Shown here: piece by piece, positions 36,060-44,120 of the stretch
How positions within the stretch are numbered: position 1 is the first letter of the stretch
How the letters are laid out: every line of letters begins with the position of its first letter
NCBI GenBank assembly: GCA_026874595.1
Contig: CM049317.1
Coordinates: 53,219,618 to 53,283,617, forward strand
Source: Sipunculus nudus
Taxonomy: Eukaryota > Annelida > Sipuncula > Golfingiida > Sipunculidae
Length of the DNA stretch: 64,000 nucleotides
Direction of reading: 5' to 3'
Notes under the pieces: generated by a model
Database searches by the model: none
What the model saw: only the letters and a program-made list of their open reading frames with translations
What the model was told of the DNA's origin: nothing
Translations under genes and position numbers: made by a program

Positions 36060-36490
36060 TTAACAAAAGAAAATAACAGACACGCGGACCTTTGAAACAA
36101 AAAATGTAGAGCAAAAAGGTATTGCAAGAGTTTTGTTTTTTTTTTTAGAAGGACAATGAGAAACACTATTAATTCTGTAACTGATAAAAAATAAGTAGGT
36201 AATTACTGTGAACCAAAAAAAAAATTCATTTAGGATAAAAATAATAATAAACAAAAGGTTATGAAGCAGAGCGCCACTTTGCGTGACACCTGGCATGAAT
36301 GTAATATGTAACCTCGTCACGGATATCAGTCCCTTCACGTTTATTGTATAACATGACCTCGTTAGTTTAGTAAACAACTATAATGGAAAAAAAAAAAACG
36401 ACATTTCGACACACGACCAATCACAAATGTCGATTGAGGAAAGAGGAGTAAGGAAGGTGGGGAGGGGGGGGGGAGGTTATTTTTAATATT
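36060..36490. other. Rest of the leader intron, poly-A and poly-G tracts
   Basis: AT-rich sequence with A9-A12 runs and a long G tract near 36460. No ORF is supported. Confidence 0.5.
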
Positions 36491-36591
36491 TTTGTTTGGT
36501 ACATCAAAGTATAACCCTAAACAACACAGAAAAAAGTCCTATAGCGAAAAAGCTGTTTGTTATAAGACGTCCTTGTGACTTACAGGGAATC

Positions 36592-37098
36592 ATGATGATG
36601 ATGATGAACGAGAAGTTTGAATGTGAACTGGATGCAGCCATAGTTGCTGTGCCGAAACAAGGAGAGGCCATACTGAATGTCATAAAAAAGTTACAAACGT
36701 CGCCTGATACGTATTTGAAAGAACCAAGGGACGGGGACGAATTTGATAAATGTTTAACACCTCTCCTCGATGTACATGATCGCTTCACGGCCAATACTGG
36801 AACAAAACTTTACCAATATATTAATTCGTATGCGAATATCACTGAAGCCACGCGCATCGCAGTCCTCATGGATAAGGTGATGCGCCTAACGGAGGACATC
36901 TATGATATTGTCCTCCGTTGTGAGGAACTCTACAAGAATATCGTAGAGGAGTACCGCCCTAATGTGACACCGGCCGTCCACAGTCGCCACCTCGCCCGGT
37001 CGTTTTCATTTCTCGAGATACGTGTGCTAATAGAGGACATGCAAAATTATGTACAATTATGCAAGAAACGTGCTGTGAAGAAGATACAAACTGTATAA
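36592..37098 (+). CDS. Helical family protein 1 (168 aa)
   Basis: The start is the first of five consecutive Met codons, six bases after a splice acceptor (cttacag|GGAATC); sequence upstream of it is intron. The protein is all-helical, with an SPD-x-Y-L segment near residue 40, a TEATRIAVLMDKVMRL helix and a basic C-terminus. By pattern it belongs with the proteins at 37534, 38790, 50432, 51814, 53246, 53948, 55205 and 55956. AATAAA lies about 210 bases after the stop. No known domain is recognised. Predicted to be the first ORF served by the 35.2-kb promoter. Confidence 0.75.
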   Translation: MMMMMNEKFECELDAAIVAVPKQGEAILNVIKKLQTSPDTYLKEPRDGDEFDKCLTPLLDVHDRFTANTGTKLYQYINSYANITEATRIAVLMDKVMRLTEDIYDIVLRCEELYKNIVEEYRPNVTPAVHSRHLARSFSFLEIRVLIEDMQNYVQLCKKRAVKKIQTV

Positions 37099-37305
37099 AT
37101 GTTTTATCGGTCAAAGTATCAAAGACTTTTCTTCTTGACTTTTCCATATTTAGATATATCGGATGTGTAACACATTGCAAATCCTCACTTGTAGAGGTCG
37201 TGTAAGAAAACACACGTTTATGTATATATGTCATTGGTATTCTTTTGGTATTCTTTTTTACCTCCCAATATAGGGGTGGTGATTGTATTTTGTAAGTATA
37301 CCAGG

Positions 37306-37311
37306 AATAAA
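37306..37311 (+). terminator. Polyadenylation signal AATAAA
   Basis: AATAAA about 208 bases downstream of the 168-aa ORF stop, followed by a GT-rich stretch. Confidence 0.6.
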
Positions 37312-37533
37312 ACATATTTTAGTAACATAATAACTGCTTTATCGTGTCTGTTAACACACAGAAAAAGAGAGAGGTGATGCATGTCAAGATGACTGGAAAG
37401 GTTATGCGTGGTGTACAAACACTGGAGATATGTTTAAGACCTGTCCTCCCTTTATGCGGTTGATAAGTATTTGTAACGTAAACATACAGACCGACACAAT
37501 AAAATAGTCCTTTCTGCTCGTTTGCTGTCCAAC

Positions 37534-38079
37534 ATGGACTCAAACCTGTCAAAAGAATTTGACCATGCATTGCTGGTAGATATTCCAGCTAAAACACGTG
37601 AGCTAAATGACTGTATTAAGTCGTTCCTGTCCACACCAGACAGATTTTTCGTTGACAGCGACAGAGTGTTTCAGCTGACTCTGAAAGCACTGGTCGACGA
37701 AGACTGGTGGTGGAACGCGCGGATTCTCAAAGGACTTATGTTAGCGAAAAAGATATGTTTACAAAAGCGGTGCCAGACGGAACAGACATTAATTGCCGTG
37801 CGGATGGCGAAACTGTTTACAGAGTGGTTGAAGGATACCTATGACGGAACACTCAAACATACGGCAGACGCATACACGCGAGTTGTGCAGCACTACCAAA
37901 GTCACAGTCGGTTTAAAGGCCCTGTGCAGAAGAGGCACCACCAGAACAAGCAATCCATAGCCTCGTTTCAGTTTCTGCTTTGGAAACACAGGCAAAATTT
38001 GGCTTTCGAGCTGGGACAGTTTAACAACGATGGCTTGCACACACAAGTGACAAACGCGGACAGCAGCTCGTCTAAATAA
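37534..38079 (+). CDS. Helical family protein 2 (181 aa)
   Basis: Starts MDSNLSKEFD. The open frame extends four codons further up but lacks an earlier ATG. Acceptor candidates are 'aaacatacag' (ends 37489) and 'aaaatag' (37507). Features are STPD-x-FF near residue 40, a WWW segment, TEQTLIAVRMAKLF helix and a long basic third helix (KRHHQNKQ). It shares the order SPD / Thr-Glu helix with the proteins on either side. No transmembrane segment or signal peptide. No polyadenylation signal is obvious before the next ORF, so transcripts may run on. Confidence 0.75.
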   Translation: MDSNLSKEFDHALLVDIPAKTRELNDCIKSFLSTPDRFFVDSDRVFQLTLKALVDEDWWWNARILKGLMLAKKICLQKRCQTEQTLIAVRMAKLFTEWLKDTYDGTLKHTADAYTRVVQHYQSHSRFKGPVQKRHHQNKQSIASFQFLLWKHRQNLAFELGQFNNDGLHTQVTNADSSSSK

Positions 38080-38155
38080 GTCGGAATACGCGCACTGTAG
38101 GTCCCATCATCAACGTGTCCCAGTGTAAATGTTCAGTCTGTTCACGAAAGGTGGC

Positions 38156-38246
38156 GTCCAGTACAGGACACACACGCACGGACGGACGGACAGACAGACG
38201 AATATGATTGGCTTTTAAAAGAGCTCTGTTTCAGTACAGAAACGGA
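38156..38246. repeat. Isolated A-B hairpin pair
   Basis: GTCC-AGTACA-GGAC at 38156-38169 and, 69 bases on, TCTGTTTC-AGTACA-GAAACGGA at 38225-38246. It has the same loop, order and spacing as the array at 39.6-40.2 kb, 1.4 kb away. Between them is a GGAC-rich simple repeat. Confidence 0.7.
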
Positions 38247-38789
38247 TGTAGGATTTGAACTGAATTCGTTAAATCTCACCGTCGCTTTGTAACTCCTCTG
38301 CATTTGTGACATCAGTATATTCTGTAACGGCTTCGCATACCATATATCTTGCCAAATTGAAAACATTTGGTTACATCAATTCGTACTTGTGAATTCCAGG
38401 AATAATGCAGAGTGTTACATTTGATAACCCGTGTAATTGTTTGAGACATGGGAGAATGTACAGATAACATAACAACACTTTCACGACTGTATTTGAATCT
38501 CATGTGATAAATGTGCAAAGCAACTGAGTGGTGGTGGAACCAGTCTGAGGACAAGATGATGCGGGCGGACATGATACATGAGAAAACACCAGAAACAGCA
38601 AACATGGACGTCTACTGTCTGCCGTAGAGGAGTACAGGGGGGTATTATTGCAGCAGCAGCAGCAGCAACGTCCCATCAGAAGACACATGAAGACAAAGAT
38701 GCACTAAATATGTACAAATGGACAGATCGACTGTGGTTGGATGACACTTGTTTCTTTGTTTGTATTACAGAAACCCGTCATCCTAACCA

Positions 38790-39314
38790 ATGGAGCCAGA
38801 ATTAGTTTACCACTTTGAGGAGAAGGCGTGCGGAGAAATACAAACGTGGATGGCACAGTTGCAGAGGCACATATGGAATTACCGACATGATAATAACTCT
38901 TTTTTCGCCGCGAAGGACAGGAGGTTCGTGCGGCATGTCACGATGATGCACCATGAGATCGACTATTGGATGAGGACATGCACCATTGGGCTGGAACGAG
39001 CACGAAAAGTGTGTTTGGAAACGGGGCACACGACAGAACGGTCCGATGCGGCGTATCACCTGGCTCTCATAATGGTTAAACTCTTTGAGAAAATGAGCAC
39101 AGACGATATACCTGAAATATACAAAAGATACAGACACGCGTTGCAGTTGTACGAAACGCACAGGATGTTCGGAAAGAGGGCCTACGCCAGGCACCGCGAC
39201 AGGTATTCTTCAATAGGAGACCTGAACCTGATGCTGATCTCGAACATTCTAAAATTGCAGCTGGAACTATACTATTTTGATTCTGTCGGTTTCTTTAGAA
39301 AACCAAACTTCTAA
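38790..39314 (+). CDS. Helical family protein 3 (174 aa)
   Basis: ATG 19 bases after a strong acceptor (ttgtttgtattacag). An all-helical protein with many His, Tyr and Arg residues, an N-x-FF segment at about residue 37, ERARKVCLETG and TTERSDAAYHLAL-like helices colinear with the 181-aa neighbour (KKICLQKR, then TEQTL). Thus both belong to one expanded family. Basic overall. Nothing in it suggests an enzyme. Function unknown. Confidence 0.78.
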   Translation: MEPELVYHFEEKACGEIQTWMAQLQRHIWNYRHDNNSFFAAKDRRFVRHVTMMHHEIDYWMRTCTIGLERARKVCLETGHTTERSDAAYHLALIMVKLFEKMSTDDIPEIYKRYRHALQLYETHRMFGKRAYARHRDRYSSIGDLNLMLISNILKLQLELYYFDSVGFFRKPNF

Positions 39315-39414
39315 CGTGAAACCGCGGGAGCCTTACTGTACAGATGTATATATTTGTGGACTTTCCTATAACCGAAATAGACGTTTTTTCAAGTTTATGT
39401 TATTTTCCACACAG

Positions 39415-39470
39415 ATACCCAAACAAGACTGTACTCCAGCAGAAGACAGAAGAAATCAAAACTGCAAAAG
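39415..39470 (+). other. Predicted 56-base exon
   Basis: Good acceptor (ttattttccacacag) and good donor (AAAAG|GTAATT) enclose 56 bases. It lies after the 174-aa ORF and may be a small internal leader exon of transcripts continuing to 41 kb and beyond. Confidence 0.4.
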
Positions 39471-39479
39471 GTAATTCAA

Positions 39480-40270
39480 TCTTTATTTTTATTCCAAATC
39501 GTTTTCGCCGACATCATGTAAATGGTTTACCCAGTGTACAGGTACACACTAACGGACCGATCCAACCGCTCGTTCTGTTCCAATTCTGAGACGTCCGTAC
39601 CAGTACAGGCACGGATTCAAAAACACTTAAGGTATTTGTCGTGTACATCCGGAAAACGATAATCCATTTTTTGTGCGAACTGTAGATGGCGTCCAGTACA
39701 GGACTCGCACACTAACAGACAGACGGAAGTGCTGAGCGCTTTTCCACTTTGAAATCGTCTGTCCCAGTACAGGCACGGAAAAACGACGTATAATGTCTCG
39801 TTAGGTGAATCCCACAAAGGATAATCCAGCTTCCTGCGTTGGCCCAATGTGTCGTCCAGTACAGGACACACACTAACAGTCTGACGGAAACGCTCGGTCA
39901 TTTTTCCCCCTGTTTTGTAAGCGTCCGTACCAGTACAGGTACAGATTCGACAATTGATGTTTGGTCGAGTAAATCTGAAAAACGAAATTCCAGTTTATGG
40001 TGAACTCCAATGTGGCGTCCAGTACAGGACACGTACACTCACTAACAAAAGCGCTCTGTTTTGATCACCTTATATAGACGTCCGTACCAGTACAGGTACG
40101 GAAACTGATTTACGTAAAAAAACCTTCTCATATATTCCACGAACCTAAATGTGGCGTCCAGTACAGGACACAGACAAAATATTGCCAAGTCCATATCCGT
40201 TTTTCGCTCTGGTTATGGTATCGTTCAGTGCTGCTGCTGCTCACGTTAGCCCGTTTGGTCTCCAACGAGA
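39480..40270 (-). ncRNA. Predicted structured noncoding RNA with eight hairpins
   Basis: Between a minus-strand CRE-TATA promoter (40295-40326) and two overlapping AATAAA signals (39482-39493) lie four tandem units of about 160 bases. Each has an A hairpin (39691-39704, 39854-39867, 40017-40030, 40156-40169) and a B hairpin (39594-39615, 39758-39779, 39924-39945, 40081-40102). A is GTCC-AGTACA-GGAC. B is an 8-bp stem around the same loop, written on the plus strand. Several stem changes pair as G-U only on the minus strand, favouring transcription from that promoter. A 94-codon minus-strand frame crosses two units, but the frame is not kept in the others. The RNA is inferred. Confidence 0.55.
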
Positions 40271-40294
40271 CCAATTGCACTGTTGCCAAACGTC

Positions 40295-40326
40295 TCCTTA
40301 TATACATAATTCCGCCTGTGACGTCA
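40295..40326 (-). promoter_or_regulatory. CRE-TATA core promoter, leftward
   Basis: Minus strand TGACGTCACAGG, 10 bases, TATATAAGGA, geometry identical to 35208-35239. Downstream sequence 'aacagtgcaat...ctcgttggagac' resembles the start of the 57.9-kb transcript, so promoter and transcript start were duplicated together. Confidence 0.78.
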
Positions 40327-40329
40327 TTC

Positions 40330-41010
40330 TATCAGACTCCATCACCTGCATCTGGTAGATACACAGTGTGTTTCCGGAATGTATATTCAACATGATATAT
40401 ATATATGTATATTATGTCTTTTTCGATATTGATAATACGTTTAGCATGTTGGCTAGGTACCAGTGATTCTGCATTGGATGTACCATATGTTCTTATAAAA
40501 GCACCCGTTCATGGCTCCTGTACTACAGGCACAATATTATATGTTTGATGTTCATGTTGCTTTGTCCATGTTGCTTTAGATTGTTTATGTAATTGTATAT
40601 GTACCAGTATTCAGTTGTTGTTGTAATACATGTTACAGTCATGAGGGGGGGGGGGGGCGGCCTCGGTGACGGGACTGGTATACAACACTTGTAACAGTAA
40701 CAGTCGGTGCAAATTATGTTTCTAGGAGTTACTGCATGTCCCATGGCAATATGTGTGCATGTCAATCTTTCGTACCATGTACATAACAAAAACAGACAGC
40801 AGATACGATAAACACTGCGTTTCGGTTTTTGATGTATCATAAGGTGGGACCTGCATCAGATGCATCATTTGTGCAAGGCATCTCCGGTCTAGTTGCGTCC
40901 TGCCCCCCCCCCCCTCCTTTTTTTTTAAAATGATTTTACACTCTCTCCAAGTACAAGGGGAGATGTATTTCGCTTGGACAGTTAGCGTTGCGCTGACAGT
41001 AAAGGTGGAT
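40330..41010. other. Spacer with G and C homopolymer tracts
   Basis: A G12 tract (about 40645) and a C12-CTC-poly-T pyrimidine stretch (about 40902-40927). No supported gene. The pyrimidine stretch is followed about 100 bases later by the acceptor of the 217-aa ORF. Confidence 0.5.
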
Positions 41011-41030
41011 TTTGCGCTCGTTTCAGACCA

Positions 41031-41684
41031 ATGATGCTGAGTGAAAAGACAAAAATAAACCCTGTGTACAATCCTAAACCACTGTACACAATGACAAAGG
41101 AATACTTATGCGAGCGGTACAACCCGCAGATATTTTGGTTGACCGTGCCGGACATAATATTAGACGAGTTGATAGAAACAGCTTCGACGACTCAATTTTG
41201 CAGGAAGTGCAACGCTAAGTGCACCGGCGATGAATTCATACGCGACATGTGCAAGGAGCCTCCCGTGCTGAGGTGCACAAAGTGCAAGGTCATAACGAGA
41301 GATATGCGTTTGCACGCGTCGTTTCACCGAGACGTCGACCTCGAACAATATAAGACAATATCCGAGTGGCCCGACATGATTTGCTGGGTGCACAGAGGTG
41401 CCCTTTACGTGTCCAGGTATTGGGGACCGACCCGGCCTCACGAGATCATACAGCAGCTGTGGTGCCGTGTAGACTTGCCCGACAAATCAAAGGACGTGAA
41501 CAGACTTGTCAAACAGGGGAACTGTGTTTGTGCAACAGTACCTTGGCAGTTTGGTGTTTATGAGGCATATACAGATGGTGGTATGAGTGCACGAAGGAGG
41601 GTGACATGTCGACGGCCTCCGAAAGAATATTTCGGTGAAAGGGGGATAAAGCGCGCCAGATTACGCGTTAACCCTTTACAATAA
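41031..41684 (+). CDS. Zinc-ribbon protein (217 aa)
   Basis: ATG four bases after an acceptor (gcgctcgtttcag). Residues 57-85 form a four-Cys ribbon (C57-x2-C60 and C82-x2-C85, two extra Cys between). This is followed by RDMRLHASFHRD and then WPDMICWVHRGALYVSRY. The ribbon plus x-LR-x-x-SF resembles the N-terminal part of ISXO2-type transposases, but no DDE triad can be traced in 217 residues, so this is only a resemblance. The C-terminus is very basic (RRRVTCRRPP, IKRARLR), suggesting nucleic-acid binding or nuclear import. AATAAA overlaps the stop codon. Confidence 0.78.
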   Translation: MMLSEKTKINPVYNPKPLYTMTKEYLCERYNPQIFWLTVPDIILDELIETASTTQFCRKCNAKCTGDEFIRDMCKEPPVLRCTKCKVITRDMRLHASFHRDVDLEQYKTISEWPDMICWVHRGALYVSRYWGPTRPHEIIQQLWCRVDLPDKSKDVNRLVKQGNCVCATVPWQFGVYEAYTDGGMSARRRVTCRRPPKEYFGERGIKRARLRVNPLQ

Positions 41685-41685
41685 A
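41680..41685 (+). terminator. Polyadenylation signal overlapping a stop codon
   Basis: AATAAA at 41680-41685 contains the TAA stop (41682-41684) of the 217-aa ORF, an economical arrangement typical of compact viral genomes. Confidence 0.65.
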
Positions 41686-41843
41686 CATTTTCTGGAATAG
41701 GAGGTGCCGCGTGTATATATTTTGTAAAATGAAGAACCATATGTGGTACGAGCAGCAACTGTATGAACATGTGTTATAACCATATTTGGAAAGGTGACGA
41801 TGGACAATTGATTGAAGATATGTCATTGTTTTGTTTTTTCTAG

Positions 41844-41888
41844 AGCAGAGATTGCATCAACAAACATCGACCCGCAGACACCGCTGAT
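41844..41888 (+). other. Predicted 45-base exon
   Basis: Acceptor ttgttttttctag and donor GAT|GTAAGTAT are both strong. The 45-base exon starts AGCAGAG; a 60-base exon in the opposite unit starts AGCAAAG. Possibly a leader exon for the 42.36-kb and later ORFs. Confidence 0.45.
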
Positions 41889-41889
41889 G

Positions 41890-42340
41890 TAAGTATGCAC
41901 ATTTGACATTTTTACCTTTGTGTACGGTTTGTGGTTGTTTTATGTTTTCAATCAGAATATAATGATCGGGTACAAATGGGCTGATAACGAGACGGAATGG
42001 CAGACGAAGGAACGCACATCTGACAACAATTAATTATTGTAGTTTTTTAGTCTGCGTCCCTGTACTGGGCCGTAATAATGATATGTTTTTTTATGTGAAA
42101 GAAAAGCTTGTATAATTATATTTATGTATCTGATATATGTATCTGATATTGTTGCATAATCAGTTTATGTGATTAACCAATTACCACTGGCTCGTGGTAA
42201 CCTCCAGTTATGGTATATACGTGTGATAAACAGGGATTAACGTCAGTAAAAAATTAATGCATGGCATGCATATCTTCTCTATCCTATTTAAATGAGACAT
42301 AGAGAGAGAGAGAGAGTTTGTATGATCTGTTTATGAGAGT
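41890..42340. other. Intron-like spacer
   Basis: AT-rich with a GA run near 42300. Probably the intron between the 45-base exon and the retropepsin-like ORF. No gene is seen. Confidence 0.4.
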
Positions 42341-42361
42341 TTGTGTTTCGTTTGTAGAAAG

Positions 42362-42814
42362 ATGACATACTACAACGTAACTGTTGATGGCATCGGGTGC
42401 AAGCATTTCATCCTGGACACAGAGAGTCCAATCTCTATGGTTGATATGAAGATGGTTTTACCAATGAACTTGTGGTACACCCCGATGTGGGACGACATTC
42501 TGCACAAACCACTATTAGTGCGAGAGCCGTGCAGAGCTTGTGGGGGTGCCCACAGAGGGGCCGCAGTACACCCATATAAAAAAAGACACGTACAAGTGCT
42601 CTTCGAGGACGCACTGGGGCAATGTTTCTATAATAAGGTGGATATGAATATTGTATATGACTGGAAATTCCCCAGTGCGTCGGGTGTACTGGGGAGGGAT
42701 TTCATTGGTAAATTTATTTTCACCCCGCATGTGAAAAAACCTACATTACACCAAAAACGTAAATTCACAGAGCGTTGCCAGCATGTGTGGGGGGTGATTG
42801 AAAATTGGGGGTGA
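42362..42814 (+). CDS. Retropepsin-like protein with altered active site (150 aa)
   Basis: ATG four bases after the acceptor 'gtttcgtttgtag'. Residues 19-30 read FILDTESPISMV, which aligns with the LDTGSPxS active-site loop of retroviral-type aspartic proteases. The Gly after Asp-Thr is Glu here. Near residue 105-115 is GVLGRDFIGKF, matching the second conserved hydrophobic-Gly-Arg-Asp motif. Between them is C-x2-C-x3-H. Length fits one retropepsin monomer. The Gly-to-Glu change may remove activity. Probably a captured protease domain with a new role. The second half is duplicated at 42979-43232. Confidence 0.65.
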   Translation: MTYYNVTVDGIGCKHFILDTESPISMVDMKMVLPMNLWYTPMWDDILHKPLLVREPCRACGGAHRGAAVHPYKKRHVQVLFEDALGQCFYNKVDMNIVYDWKFPSASGVLGRDFIGKFIFTPHVKKPTLHQKRKFTERCQHVWGVIENWG

Positions 42815-42978
42815 AGTGTAAAAAACAAACTTGTAAAATATGATAAACTGTAATTGAACATTGGGTTGGATATGTAAATAGACTTTGTAAAAACTTTGTA
42901 AACTTTAATTGAACATTTCAAATTGGTTGTATATATCATTTCTACATAAATATTGTACAGGTGTAACATGTATATATT

Positions 42979-43232
42979 ACAGTGTATCCGTATAAAAAAA
43001 AAGACACATACAAGTGCTCTTCGAGGACGCACTGGGGAAATGTTTCTATAATAACGTGGATATGAATATTGTATATGACTGGAAATTCCCCAGTGCGTCG
43101 GGTGTACTGGGGAGGGATTTTATTGGTAAATTTATCTTCACCCCGCATGTGAAAAGACCTACATTGCACCAAAAATGTAAATTCACAGAACGTTGCCCGG
43201 AATTATGGGGGGTGATTGAAAATTTGGGTTAA
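42979..43232 (+). pseudogene. Partial duplicate of the retropepsin-like gene
   Basis: Copies the last 250 bases of the preceding gene with a few changes, retaining GVLGRDFIGKF. The A run differs by two bases (7 versus 9), so it is out of frame at the junction and lacks the Asp-Thr loop. An acceptor-like 'tatatattacag' precedes it, so use as an alternative 3' exon is possible. AATAAA at 43491-43496 follows. Confidence 0.6.
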
Positions 43233-43490
43233 AGTGTAAAAAAAAAATTATGAACTGTGGTAAACTTTAATTGAAATTGGGTTTGAAATGTAAATAAACT
43301 TTGTAAAAACATGGAAAACTGTAATTGAAAATTGGGGTTGATAATACCAAAAACGTATTAAAAATTGGTAAACGTTTCATCTCCTGTACAATGAAACGTT
43401 CAATATTTCAAATGTTTGTATATGTCATATTTTATAGCTTTTTCTGTATATATTGTATACACCAGATCTGTGTATCTGTTATGTTATCAG

Positions 43491-43496
43491 AATAAA
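43491..43496 (+). terminator. Polyadenylation signal AATAAA
   Basis: AATAAA after the retropepsin-like gene and its partial copy, followed by GT-rich sequence. Confidence 0.55.
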
Positions 43497-43547
43497 GGTC
43501 ATTGTATATTTGATACAGGGTATGTTATTTTGTTTACGTGTGTGTAA

Positions 43548-43822
43548 ATGGACAATCCTTTTAACATGTGGTTGATGCTGAAGGAATCCAAAGGGCCGGC
43601 GGCGGGCTGGCAGACGCCCTTGGGTTTCTTCACCATCACCACAGATCACCAAGCAAGCAGCAATTATCCAAGACGTCTAAAAGATGACAAGAAAGCTGGA
43701 GCCGGAGGGCGGGCGGGCAGATGCTCCGGCTTTCTTGTCATCTCTCAAAAAGAACCCAGAACGAGTGTCGGAGTGATGGTCCCCGCCGCCCTCACCGGCT
43801 GAAACCATCGCCGGATGTTCAG
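43548..43822 (+). other. GC-rich structured exon with small ORF (84 codons)
   Basis: A GC-rich stretch in AT-rich surroundings, ending at a good donor (GTTCAG|GTATGC, 43823). The next acceptor is that of the RING gene at 44116, so it could be its 5' exon. It contains an 84-codon ORF (43548-43802, MDNPFNMW...) whose middle is formed by the arms of a 21-bp inverted repeat. A second hairpin, GATGGT...ACCATC, follows at about 43774-43810. Because structure dictates the codons, I consider the ORF doubtful. Confidence 0.45.
43682..43743 (+). ncRNA. Candidate 21-bp stem-loop RNA
   Basis: Arms 43682-43702 and 43723-43743 pair over 21 bases with a single G-U pair, around a 20-base GC-rich loop. Size resembles a small-RNA precursor, although pairing does not continue below the 21 bases as in a standard primary microRNA. 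Transcription of this exon in the plus sense is inferred. Confidence 0.5.
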
Positions 43823-44120
43823 GTATGCTGTGTTTTTTTTTTTTGCAGTGCATGTACGTTTTTCATCAGGATATGTAGTCATGTTTGTGTACAAAATAAT
43901 ATGTTCTAAGATACGTACAGCGCTGTCGGTGTGTTTCTGTTGTAAAGAAACAGTAATTATGTTTTATCTTAGTTTGTATTGACTTGTCATCTGTTCTCTT
44001 CTGTTTACGTATGATGCTATGTCATCACAGGCAACATTACACATACATACCATGTACACCCCCCCCCCTCTTCTTTTTCCATAACACGTCTCATGTGTGT
44101 TTCCTTATCATTTCAGAGCG

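Noticed and set aside
39617-39901. 94-codon minus-strand ORF across the hairpin array
   Set aside because: The frame crosses two tandem units, shifts between them and is closed by stops in the other units; best explained by the repeat.
39594-40169. CRISPR array
   Set aside because: Repeats are short palindromes of two alternating types with unequal spacing and similar spacers, in eukaryotic-type DNA with no cas genes.
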